The notes: generated by a model from the sequence alone, not told the origin. Counted from the stretch's first letter, positions 9,201-15,561 are shown. The stretch is 52,923 nt of DNA from Ruminococcus sp. Phil15 (GCA_001940995.1 MSHC01000047.1:1-52923), one strand, 5' to 3'. Numbers and translations: made by a program.

Positions 9201-11198
9201 ACCTTAAAACCCGAAGCTGCCAATTCTAAAAGCGTTAAGTTTTTCAAAGCTGTGACTGCTTCGCTGAATAACAGTGTAATGCTTATGGCTGAGGGCGATG
9301 ATTCGCCTGCCGATGACAGCGCCCAAACAGACAATACCGTTACTGAAAGCTATGTTTCAACGAACGGAAATCAGTGTACGATAGAGAAGAAGGGCGATAC
9401 ATGGATATATACATTTAAGGTTTATGACGACGAGGCGTTGTATTATGTTTACGAGGAGTTGGTTGAAGGCTATATTTCCGACGCAACACAAAATAGTCCT
9501 AAAAAAGTAAATGAGGACGGCAGTATCACAAAGCAGCAAACCGTCACAAATACCAAAATAGGCGAACCTATTCCTGAGGTCGGCAGTCTGAAAATCACAA
9601 AGGAAGTTACCAAAGGCGGTGTTAAAGTAACAGACGATAACACAGTATTTAAGTTTAAGATTACTTTGACAGGCAGTGGAATAAGTAATGACGGTACTTC
9701 TCAGTATTTCGGTGCGTATGAGTTTAATAACGGCGTGGCGGAAATCAGTCTGACTGCCAATAAGCCTATCACGATTCCGGATATTCCTGTCGACACTACA
9801 TATACGATAAAGGAAATAGAAGTTCCGTATGGTTATACCTCGGCTATTGATGAAAAGACCGGCACTATCGTGAAAAATACAACTTCTTCCGTAACATGGG
9901 AGAATAAAGCCGACAACCGTGAAACCAAAGATTTTCATGTTTTCAAGACGGTGGAGATTTATGAGATCACAGAGAAACTCAACGGTGAACAAACTGAAGC
10001 AGTGCTAAAGGATACGCTCCCCGAAGATGAAGCAAAACGTGAATTTTCATTCACGGCAACGCTGACAAAGCTGGGAAGAAGTAAGGAGTATACCATTGAG
10101 AAGAATGGCGAAACCTTGAAAACATTTTCTTCCGACGATAGCGGAAACGCTCTGGTGACATTTGTTCTGAAACACGGTGAAACGGCAGATTTTAAAGGCG
10201 TTCCTATCAATTCGACATATCAGATCACAGAAACTCATGCCGACGGCTATACGACGTCTTATACTGTAAATGAAACAACTCACGAGAGTAATACTACGGA
10301 AGAGTTGGCTGTAAGCGCTGATGAGGTGACTGTGGCTTTTAAAAACTCCAAAACTGTAACTGTGGAAGAACCCATAGAAAAGATGGATATTACTGTAGAA
10401 AAGCAGTGGAAAGAGGATGAAAAGACAGACCGTCCTAAATCTATCACCGTATATCTGGAGCGTTATCCGAAAGGCTTCCCAAATAATGCTGAAACAGTTG
10501 ACACGGCGATTATCACACCCCGTGATTCGAACTGGACAACGGTCTTTAAAGACTTACCTAAAACAGATGATCAGGGCAGAGAGTATGAGTACTCTGTCCG
10601 TGAGGAATCGGTCGCAGGTTATAACGGTTCAGTCGGAGATCCGATTACGGATTCAGTAACAGGAAATAAGACATTTACAATAACCAATACCAAAATTCTC
10701 ACATATGACCTTACTATCAGCAAGACGGTAGAGGGTGCATTCGGCAACAAGGCAAAGCAGTTTGAGTTCACTGTCACCTTGAAAGACCAGGACGGTAAAC
10801 CGCTGAATGGATTTTACACACTGCAAAGAGGGGATACTGAAACTCTGGTTCTTTTTGACGCTTACGGTCAGGCAAAAATCGGTGTTTCTCACGGTGAAAA
10901 CGCAGTGATAAAAAATTTACCTGAGAAAACAAAATTCACTGTGACCGAAACTGATTACAGCAAAGAGGGTTATACTACAAAGTCAGGGCTTACTGCTGAT
11001 GCGGAAAATGATTCCCAAGCTGTTAAAGATGTTGTTTTGACCAAAGATACAACAGCGTATTTTGTAAACAGCAGATCAGGCATTTTGCCGACAGGAGTTA
11101 CTGTAAAAGTAATACCCTTTGTCATACTGGGGATATTGTCCGCAGGAACAGTTCTGTTCATTATGAAGAAAAGACGTAATGACGGTAATTCAGAGTAA
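3240..11198 (+). CDS. Giant LPTG surface adhesin with Cna_B domains and nested BspA-like LRR block
   Basis: A 2652-residue surface protein, probably the pilus tip or large adhesin. GGAAGGAGGG (3223-3232) precedes ATG 3240, which lies 1 nt after the previous stop. A signal peptide covers residues 1-35. About 1200 residues of unassigned, probably beta-rich ligand-binding sequence follow. Cna_B-type domains start near 1254, 1359, 1464 and 1578. The fourth is interrupted by about 430 residues carrying a BspA/DUF285-type repeat block (about nine 22-24-residue repeats with M-F cores and L-x-x-I-D-x-S-x-F, roughly 1690-1950). Its C-terminal half resumes near 2050. Two Spy0128-like domains (about 2115 and 2230), a Cna_B domain (about 2382) and a last pilin-like domain (about 2489) follow. 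ILPTG (2615-2619), a membrane span and a basic tail end the protein. The repeat block is visibly richer in A+T than its flanks, suggesting separate ancestry. Confidence 0.88.
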   Translation: MRNNTLKRVTSFFLAMAMILSISLPDLYDIYEVYAESSVSTESTDKFEQSENAAEPSVLPSETETIEFKCGSDDFSAKLRIDKNAEFSVENEQVNADDVVFSAAAIEESDERYKEICKSAAEDECSLLLYDIGFYTKDGKKIDVSKSDAYVTFYFNKPYAVSKSGGLSAVKCTKVPTETDETGAASYECSETEIIGSTNENNVLKDVTFHVDLSSVYGICIPENVTEKIFQEIEKNAKEIIREKADHLAENGSGDSSGLLQDISISINKFVLSLTNGAVNKNGQNIWTADKPDEGHGFTYELDFNSEGTGSIQPGVIEIRLPKHILKDKDGNYADTISLPYPSVKEDYDKERIVFVYSEEKGQDGKEYIVITNLKELDAAQQISIPFMYETTKKTWEYIDMESSDDCQATVIIKGTQTLSETEKIPVYINTSAEIKSTSKSLANTYTEWKDIWGAKPDDADEYIYFEWAVDTSVTNITQKYNFQLTDQFTGLIDPVVDGNASPEVIGYKMQGSSKYVEPDSDGASPVVSGLTANSRKDRVLTKCKKSYFKAFDLYRLENNVTATVTPADGKDSFSQKTASATGIYEIIKPADPTYSPPGERYRITKNGIYGNKQNVTSANNISSYNLEALQNGKPISGLTYHIVAQANAYIKTLEKGATGTEQDATDGKFGQQDVAYSVSDSEIFLGNSTEALTKDDYTFTSLEYSVKMLNAKYDKENKKFSTTNVKNFRENDILEFFVEKNGEYTLAGTYNLKTGAADIIDSDSISSITKSSVTFKGYVKGWKIKTSNPYYSVEFNVYPTITLNPTETVKEAIPKTDNAKISVKNRAVLIVTDSSDKSITRSAVGTDYAAKVQRNSNIQKKVTSSKNYPGNRAYKIDWETSMSETYTDDEGTNPVRQESGVFYDFIPSGCRVDLSSIKVFVDNEEIPLSEYTIEPLKENYKNSSRTLFTVKINRPANVNYKMTYTTVHLWEDILDYGRYVLNSVAYETGNPDIASGYPDNGGNISDSTILSDLDPESNDKRFLYAQATHSINALIPLSSGISKKVASSNDALFGDKTVVYSDSTYVYKIRMENASHSTSTNIVIFDSLENFNGGLNDSSKDKQCDWNGTLESFGLSNLEALGIKPVIYLSSVPKIDLSNMYTTDNAGSIEFDSEIWTPMNEFGDIAKATAFAIDLSSGVDGTPFELGENRSFSFTVTMRSPKELSDSDRINAETYNNIYRSFISKDTSPGEQGTEKKYYDHQDYTTVVYHIVGDMRFKKINSETKEPIQGVKFNLSGTSFYGTEVDEYVISDSYGVVYLANIERGTYTLTETDPTRDFLKGEDRTVTVGADGSVTITPNDGANPKDGEILIENKPRVHGDLTFLKRDYFNQNIPLSGAVFTLTGTSYYGNVIEKKVTSSGSGVTFEDVEWGEYTLKEVSAPDGYVKDSKEYKVVCDDGGILSIPELSLNSSGDYVITNKPCPKFTLRKVDAVNRDPLPGAEFKLTSVQTETGITINKTVTSAQFGQVVFDGLDYGTYTVVETTPPANHKTNTNGYEVKIELVNDETVVTVTDKDTGKELNLNLDGEFVVPNEREYKGEITIVKKWIDDGAERPEEAVIHLDTKEPEYEASTATINIQSLKENLPNSATSFSRYKYPLTEDQINGLTVIGTADDTTEYGKKYKQKPVYLYNEGTDYYYWSEAETVYLGDSSNNNASNLFTGKNSLTSIDISGLDTSKVTNFNDTFKGLAALTYINVGELELDSLNNAAGMFVGCKNLTTIEGTFGQAPNLKLINGMFQNCNNLTSVDLSKFTTSNVTDMKNMFSYCQALTYIDVSNFNTENVQYMNNMFGHCTNLQSIDLSSFDTSCVKDINRMFDSCTNITSITLGEKFTLENIIGGGDSSSAAFMFAACAQLKTIDISGFGRVQTDVRGMFKGCSSLKTIYVSSTVDFTDAVDGGRDDNRIFGNNLKELTGGSGTKWSDNPTIYGDRRNVKYAKIDGGPDDPGYFTLKPEAANSKSVKFFKAVTASLNNSVMLMAEGDDSPADDSAQTDNTVTESYVSTNGNQCTIEKKGDTWIYTFKVYDDEALYYVYEELVEGYISDATQNSPKKVNEDGSITKQQTVTNTKIGEPIPEVGSLKITKEVTKGGVKVTDDNTVFKFKITLTGSGISNDGTSQYFGAYEFNNGVAEISLTANKPITIPDIPVDTTYTIKEIEVPYGYTSAIDEKTGTIVKNTTSSVTWENKADNRETKDFHVFKTVEIYEITEKLNGEQTEAVLKDTLPEDEAKREFSFTATLTKLGRSKEYTIEKNGETLKTFSSDDSGNALVTFVLKHGETADFKGVPINSTYQITETHADGYTTSYTVNETTHESNTTEELAVSADEVTVAFKNSKTVTVEEPIEKMDITVEKQWKEDEKTDRPKSITVYLERYPKGFPNNAETVDTAIITPRDSNWTTVFKDLPKTDDQGREYEYSVREESVAGYNGSVGDPITDSVTGNKTFTITNTKILTYDLTISKTVEGAFGNKAKQFEFTVTLKDQDGKPLNGFYTLQRGDTETLVLFDAYGQAKIGVSHGENAVIKNLPEKTKFTVTETDYSKEGYTTKSGLTADAENDSQAVKDVVLTKDTTAYFVNSRSGILPTGVTVKVIPFVILGILSAGTVLFIMKKRRNDGNSE

Positions 11199-11248
11199 AG
11201 CTCTGAATTATAAGCTAACACTGTTCTATGCCATGAAAGTGGAGAATA

Positions 11249-11286
11249 AAAAACTCGTAGATTAGAAATTCTCTACGAGTTTTTTG
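11249..11286 (+). terminator. Rho-independent terminator of the pilus operon
   Basis: A perfect 12-bp stem (AAAACTCGTAGA pairs with TCTACGAGTTTT) has a 10-nt loop and runs into T residues. It lies about 50 nt after the adhesin stop codon. Confidence 0.88.
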
Positions 11287-11377
11287 CTTTGTGTAATAAC
11301 ATACTGATTAAAAAGCTTCTGTAAATGTCAAGTTTACGGGGGACTCATTGGAACTGATGGCGTAAATTTTAGATTTT

Positions 11378-11422
11378 AAATATCATCTTTTTTGTTCCGG
11401 AAACACAAAAAAGATGATATTT
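11378..11422. other. Perfect 18-bp inverted repeat in the 379-bp gap after the pilus operon
   Basis: The arms at 11378-11395 and 11405-11422 are exact complements around a 9-nt loop. Each contains six A or T in a row. It could work as a bidirectional terminator or be a small repeat element. The rest of the gap (11287-11377 and 11423-11527) shows nothing recognisable. Confidence 0.6.
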
Positions 11423-11527
11423 TATATAGTAAATTATGAGTCAATATGACCGCTTACGCCGAATTTATGACCGTATTTCAGATGTCCATAGGCAAATAAC
11501 ATTGTTTATGGTGTTTTTTAACGGAGT

Positions 11528-11556
11528 TTGATTAACAAAATTCATATAAATATATT
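11528..11556 (+). promoter_or_regulatory. Sigma-A-like promoter of the 11578 ORF
   Basis: TTGATT (11528-11533), a 17-nt spacer and TATATT (11551-11556). AAGGAGG follows shortly before the ATG at 11578. Confidence 0.55.
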
Positions 11557-11577
11557 CGAAGATTTAAGGAGGATTTT

Positions 11578-12975
11578 ATGGGCAGATTTTTTTCATCAGT
11601 ACAAATAAAGAATAACGGCAGTAGTGAACAGTTTTTAAAAGCATTTTGCGCTGTAATGAAAAAACGAAATCTTGTGCAATGCTCTGAGGAAGAATCAAGC
11701 GTAAGCTATATTCTTGCTTTTTCAGAAAGCGGCAAATGGGTGACGCTCAATTCTGAGAAGTACGGTGACAATCCTAAGCAAGCCAAGTATGACGCACAGC
11801 AGACAGCGGCAGAGATGAAAACAAGCAGTTTCAGTATGGACGTTGTAGACAGCTACTGGGCGTATATTGAACTGCATACCGGGGCTGATATCCATGATAC
11901 GGTGGTTGTGGGACGTTCCGAGTTTGACGAAGAACATTCTCCGAAAGGCAGACGTGAATGCTGGGAGCCGATTTTAGCTCCGGGAAAAACGTGGGAACAG
12001 CTATCTGAAATATGGAACAAAGATGAAGTCTTTGTTGAGTACGCTTTGTATGAAGCAGCTTCCGTACTGGGAATTGAGCCGAAATATATGGTTTCGGATT
12101 ATGAGGATTTTGAAAGCGAAGCGGACGAGGATACAAATATTATTCCGATTTTTTTCAAAAAGAAAATAACCGTTTCTGAGGGCGGCGAAAAAAAGCTTAC
12201 GTTGAATGCGGCTTTTAAACAGGTGTTCGGCGAAGCTCTTGAACCGCTGGGGTTTAAGAAAATCAAAGGCAGGCAGCCGTATTTTGTACGACTTATCGGT
12301 GATGAAATAATTCATGTTATAACATATATGTCTCAACCTGACAAGCGTTTCATTATTATCGGAGGCGTTGCTACTGTATATCGGCAATTTATTAGCTTGG
12401 ATCAATCTCCAAGGAATAATTCCAATTGGCTAAGGAGTAATTGGCAATTTTTCAAAGAATTACACCCATCTGATAAAAATACTAAGTATTCTTTTAAGGA
12501 TATATATGAATTTTATTATAGCGATGAAACATTAGTTGGAGAGATTAAATATTCATTGGAAGTAACCAAGGATATTATGCTTCCAATATTCAACAAAATT
12601 GTTGACTTGGATTCGTGTGTTGAATACTTTGATAAGTTTAAATTATATATGCAACTTTATGATGAAAAAACTAATTTCGGTAACAAATATGTCAATAATT
12701 TTTATAATGAGGGACTTTTATATTTAAAGATTGATGATCAAGACAATATTATAAGAAAATTGGAAGAAAGGCTTAATATTATATCTTATAATGTTGAAAA
12801 GAAGAGATTCGAGTATACCCAAAAAGACTGTGATGATATAAGTCAAAAACTAGAAAATCTTAAAAAGATAAAACCGTTTAATGTTTCTGAACTATTTGCA
12901 AAAGAATTATTGGAATTACAACAACGTAAAACATTAAATACTGAAATATTACATTCTTATGGACTTGATTTATAA
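11578..12975 (+). CDS. Hypothetical protein, two-part, possible DUF4304-like middle
   Basis: A 465-residue predicted cytosolic protein with no signal peptide or membrane segment; I do not recognise a named function. ATG 11578 has a good AAGGAGG site. Residues 1-170 are a mixed alpha/beta unit. Residues 205-260 (L-G-F-K-K-I-K-G-R-Q-P-Y-F, then I-H-V-I-T-Y) recall the DUF4304 type of small domain, a weak resemblance judged by eye. The last 190 residues are charged and helical. Base use changes sharply near position 12370: the first 265 codons look like the host genes, the rest is strongly A+T-rich, and that composition continues through the next ORF to about 13757. This suggests a chimeric gene. 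Genes with such a variable 3' half are often immunity or effector partners, but nothing here proves that. Confidence 0.6.
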   Translation: MGRFFSSVQIKNNGSSEQFLKAFCAVMKKRNLVQCSEEESSVSYILAFSESGKWVTLNSEKYGDNPKQAKYDAQQTAAEMKTSSFSMDVVDSYWAYIELHTGADIHDTVVVGRSEFDEEHSPKGRRECWEPILAPGKTWEQLSEIWNKDEVFVEYALYEAASVLGIEPKYMVSDYEDFESEADEDTNIIPIFFKKKITVSEGGEKKLTLNAAFKQVFGEALEPLGFKKIKGRQPYFVRLIGDEIIHVITYMSQPDKRFIIIGGVATVYRQFISLDQSPRNNSNWLRSNWQFFKELHPSDKNTKYSFKDIYEFYYSDETLVGEIKYSLEVTKDIMLPIFNKIVDLDSCVEYFDKFKLYMQLYDEKTNFGNKYVNNFYNEGLLYLKIDDQDNIIRKLEERLNIISYNVEKKRFEYTQKDCDDISQKLENLKKIKPFNVSELFAKELLELQQRKTLNTEILHSYGLDL

Positions 12976-12990
12976 GTATAAAGTAAAATT

Positions 12991-13012
12991 CAACAGATTC
13001 ACAAATCTGTTG
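12991..13012 (+). other. 9-bp hairpin between the hypothetical ORF and the broken secreted-protein gene
   Basis: CAACAGATT and AATCTGTTG are separated by four bases. No T-tract follows, so it is a weak terminator candidate or a leader structure. Confidence 0.4.
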
Positions 13013-13040
13013 TGAATAAAATATAAAGGAAGGTTTAATT

Positions 13041-13812
13041 ATGGTTAAAGCAATCAAGCAGTGCTTTATGCGTCTTATTTCATGTATGTTGGTGATAGCA
13101 TTATTGTTGCCAACAGTTAATTTACTACCTGTATCAGCAGAGGTGCAAGTTCAGGGTGTATCAGAAGAAAAAATCTACGATTTGAAAGGCACAATGCTAA
13201 TTCCCAATGTTCACCCAATTGATATGGTTAGAACCAATGCCAGGTTTAAATAACGTCGAATATGATGTTACCTACAGTCACCTTGAACAAGGTTTAATCA
13301 TATACAATTTCCATCGTACTGCTGTTAAGAGAGATGAAAAACCCAAAGAAGAACCTGTACCAAAAGTAATACCATGGAAAAACCAGAATGGTTCTAATTC
13401 AAACAAAGATGCCAAAGATGATGGAATAGACAGAAGTAAAAGAATAACATATAATGATAAATCTAAAGACGATAATATGGCTGCTATCAAAACTGCATTG
13501 CTTATTTATGCAGCATACTATGCAGCTCAACCAAGCGGAATGGATAGCGTAACAAAAACTAACCAAGCTTGTGCTGCCATGTTTGTTACAGGACAGCTTT
13601 CAACAGATGATTATCTTGAAATGTTAGAAGTATTGTATGGCGAAGAATGGCGTGAAAAATTTGAAACGGCTGCTGATAACAATGATTTTGATGACTTTGA
13701 TGATTTAATGAAAGCAATGCAAGGCGAATCCGGTAATTATGACAGAGCAGGCAAAGCACAGCCGCCGCCGCAATCAGCAGAACAACAAGTATTCTCAATC
13801 GTTTTGATTTGA
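13041..13812 (+). pseudogene. Secreted protein gene broken by frameshift, 3' end fused to repeat
   Basis: Two reading frames together look like one exported protein. The first (13041-13253, behind GGAAGG) encodes a signal peptide (V-K-A-I-K-Q start, hydrophobic core, P-V-S-A-E) and about 30 mature residues, and stops at TAA 13251. The second, open from 13207 to 13812 in the +1 frame, has no ribosome site at its ATG. It continues with a polar region (K-D-E-K-P-K-E-E-P), a helical segment rich in Ala and Tyr, and an acidic D-D-F-D-D-F-D-D stretch. One indel between about 13235 and 13255 would join them. The last 17 codons lie inside a 73-bp copy of the 5' end of the opposite-strand gene at 14443, so the original C-terminus is missing. 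I do not recognise the family. A sequencing error could explain the frameshift but not the fused end. Confidence 0.6.
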
Positions 13813-13833
13813 TTTTTTAATCATAATATCACC
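13761..13833. repeat. 73-bp direct repeat, copy A (relic of the 14443 gene start)
   Basis: It matches 14379-14452 almost exactly; the only difference is six instead of seven T in one run. Read on the - strand it contains the start codon and first codons of the 14443 gene, but the missing base puts a TGA ten codons in. It is therefore a dead 5' fragment. Confidence 0.85.
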
Positions 13834-13846
13834 TCAAAAGGACATA

Positions 13847-14443
13847 TCAGAAGAATGCGTCCTCGCCGAAGATTTCCATTGTCTTGTCAAAGACCTCTTT
13901 CAGTTGGTCGTAATGCTCGACGTACATAACCTTGTTGCCCGACACAAAATTCATATCCTTATCGACCTCAATGTTGTACCATTCGTTTGGTCCGTAAGAA
14001 CTGTATACTCCGTCGCTAAAGGTATCAGAACTCCCGGTATAGTCGTCAATCCGAAAGCGGTAGCTACCTTCGCCGAACAACTTGACGGAATATCCAAAAA
14101 AATAAGTGTAGTCGGTAATTCTTGTCACTTCGCCTGTGTTGGGGTCCAATTCCGAAAGATATCCGGTTAAGACCTGAACATCTGAAAAGAAATTCAAAAA
14201 ACGAGGAACCGAAAGGCCATAGCCTATCATTTCGTCTTCGTTTTCATAGGAATAATATGTAAGTCTGCAGTCGGCTTCATATTCCGAAGTGAATTCGTAT
14301 TTGTCAAGACACTCCATCAAAGGCTTCACCTTGGTATTGTAGTAAACAACCCAGCTTGCCGATAGTACAGCAAAGACCGCCGCCGCCGCAATCAGCAGAA
14401 CAACAAGTATTCTCAATCGTTTTGATTTGATTTTTTTAATCAT
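13847..14443 (-). CDS. Membrane-anchored extracytoplasmic hypothetical protein
   Basis: A 198-residue protein with a basic start (M-I-K-K-I-K-S-K-R) and one N-terminal membrane helix at about residues 11-30. The soluble domain outside the membrane is rich in Tyr, Asp and Glu. I do not recognise the family. The start is ATG 14443, preceded by GGAGGG. The gene begins 15 nt after the stop of the upstream exported-protein gene, so both probably share the promoter at 15088-15116. Its first 60 or so bases are duplicated at 13761-13833. A sensor, immunity or envelope-stress role is possible, but nothing in the sequence favours one of them. Confidence 0.65.
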   Translation of the reverse strand: MIKKIKSKRLRILVVLLIAAAAVFAVLSASWVVYYNTKVKPLMECLDKYEFTSEYEADCRLTYYSYENEDEMIGYGLSVPRFLNFFSDVQVLTGYLSELDPNTGEVTRITDYTYFFGYSVKLFGEGSYRFRIDDYTGSSDTFSDGVYSSYGPNEWYNIEVDKDMNFVSGNKVMYVEHYDQLKEVFDKTMEIFGEDAFF

Positions 14444-14452
14444 AATATCACC
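14379..14452. repeat. Direct repeat, copy B (intact 5' end of the 14443 gene)
   Basis: Counterpart of 13761-13833, offset by 618 bp. It covers the ribosome-site region and codons 1-22 of the intact gene. Confidence 0.85.
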
Positions 14453-14458
14453 CTCCGA

Positions 14459-14893
14459 TTAACGGACAATAAATCCTGCTCCGAAATCCGCCCAACCTTT
14501 ATCTCCGTTTCCGCCGGCGAGTTTAACCCATTTGGTGTAAGCAGAATATCCTCTTTTTACATCGTCAGAAGCAGAGTTTCCCTTATCTGTCGTTAATACC
14601 GCATAGTGGTCAAAACCATTTGACTGAACCTTGCATCTCACTTCGTCATCACCAAAAATGTCATAATCCTCTGCTCCGAATATTATGCCGCCATAAATCA
14701 GTTCGCCTTCAACTGTAATATACGCATACTTAAGTCGTACAAACGTTTTGTCATTTTCTCTCAATTCAGGATGTGTACGACAGTTGCTTATTTCAATATT
14801 AGCTGTTCTCACATAAATTGCGTTAGCGGATAAACACGAAGACGAAGCCAAAACAGCAGCAGCTATCATAACTGAAATAATCTTTTTAATCAT
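14459..14893 (-). CDS. Small secreted hypothetical protein
   Basis: A 144-residue exported protein. The start is ATG 14893, with GAGGAGGAAA 8 nt upstream; the longer frame from 14920 would start inside that ribosome site. The signal peptide (M-I-K-K-I-I-S, Ala-rich core, S-A-N-A) would be cut near residue 25. The mature part has about 120 residues, two cysteines, a Gly/Asp-rich middle and an N-G-D-K-G-W-A-D-F-G end. No family is recognised. It is the first gene of a two-gene operon with the membrane-anchored protein downstream, behind a promoter with an overlapping palindrome. Confidence 0.68.
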   Translation of the reverse strand: MIKKIISVMIAAAVLASSSCLSANAIYVRTANIEISNCRTHPELRENDKTFVRLKYAYITVEGELIYGGIIFGAEDYDIFGDDEVRCKVQSNGFDHYAVLTTDKGNSASDDVKRGYSAYTKWVKLAGGNGDKGWADFGAGFIVR

Positions 14894-14944
14894 AATATTT
14901 TCCTCCTCATCATTTTGCATATAGGCAAAAATGTTTCAATAATG

Positions 14945-15005
14945 TTCCCTGTATTAAAACAGTTTTCGTATGCCTGCACAATTATTAGCGTGCAGTTTTG
15001 GTAAT
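14945..15005. repeat. 60-bp diverged direct repeat, copy 1
   Basis: About 55 of 60 positions match 15123-15182, offset 178 bp. It contains an inverted pair CTGCAC / GTGCAG. It lies in the predicted 5' leader of the 14893 gene. Confidence 0.75.
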
Positions 15006-15087
15006 GTTTTAATTCGGTATAGGATCACTTTGCCTTTCATGAAGCAACATAAATAAACTTTACTATAAGAATATAATCGCTATCACT

Positions 15088-15116
15088 ATCTTATCTTATA
15101 AGATAATGCGTGTCAA
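15088..15116 (-). promoter_or_regulatory. Promoter with overlapping palindromic operator candidate
   Basis: On the - strand: TTGACA (15116-15111), a 17-nt spacer and TAAGAT (15093-15088). A perfect 16-bp palindrome, TTATCTTATAAGATAA (15091-15106), overlaps the -10 and spacer and could bind a repressor. Transcription would run through about 190 nt of leader, including repeat copy 1, to the gene at 14893. Confidence 0.65.
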
Positions 15117-15122
15117 CAAAAT

Positions 15123-15182
15123 TTTCTGTATTAAAGACATTTTCGTGTGCCTGCACAATTATCAGCGTGCAGTTTTGGTAAT
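15123..15182. repeat. 60-bp diverged direct repeat, copy 2
   Basis: Second copy of the 14945-15005 element with the same inner CTGCAC / GTGCAG pair, lying just upstream of the -35 box. Weak similarity continues for another 20-30 bp. Confidence 0.75.
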
Positions 15183-15232
15183 AATTTTAGTTCTGCGTCG
15201 GACTCATAGCACTTTTCTTAATCTGACTACAT

Positions 15233-15376
15233 TTAGCAAGAAACTGTATCGCTACATGCAGTTTCTGTTTCATAGCTTGTTCCTTTGTGCACCTTGGCAA
15301 CTGTATTCACATGGTATGTACCGCTGCTTAATGATGAATAACTGCTTGTGTAAATTGCATACCGGGTCGGAAATTT
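15233..15376 (-). pseudogene. Remnant of an exported-protein gene (3' end only)
   Basis: A 47-codon frame on the - strand ends at TAA 15233 and is cut off by a TAG at 15377. It encodes S-S-G-T-Y-H-V-N-T-V-A-K-V-H-K-G followed by T-S-Y-E-T-E-T. This pattern resembles the C-terminal beta strands of small secreted clostridial proteins, a similarity judged by eye. No start or ribosome site belongs to it. The rest of the 14894-15615 gap holds the two repeats, the promoter and a hairpin, with no convincing gene. Confidence 0.3.
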
Positions 15377-15531
15377 CTATTATTTTTAATTTCCACTGGT
15401 AATTTTAATTGATATGGTGTATAATGTTCTTTAGGGTTATATATGTTCTTCATCAATTAAATTATACCTTAAAAACCATGCTGTAAAATATGCGAAGCTG
15501 TTTCAGTTGCCTAATATTCTGCATCGCATAG

Positions 15532-15561
15532 GCTCTGAAGCTTTTCAGAGCTTTAATTTTT
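15532..15561 (+). terminator. Terminator-like hairpin 55 bp upstream of the PNPOx gene
   Basis: GCTCTGAA and TTCAGAGC form a perfect 8-bp stem with a 4-nt loop, followed by TTTAATTTTT. No + strand gene ends here, so it may terminate a small unannotated RNA or attenuate the gene at 15616. Confidence 0.55.

Noticed and set aside
9357..9992. A 211-codon - strand frame inside the giant adhesin
   Set aside because: Antisense shadow in a gene with a clear, continuous Cna_B/pilin-like product.
13235..13255. Programmed ribosomal frameshift at the TTTAAAT run in the secreted gene
   Set aside because: The second frame is +1, whereas this kind of run promotes -1 slippage, and no stimulatory structure is evident. 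Decay or sequencing error is simpler.
15106..15402. A 98-codon + strand frame in the 14.9-15.6 kb gap
   Set aside because: It runs across the repeat, lacks a ribosome site and has no recognisable sequence; the - strand remnant is better supported.
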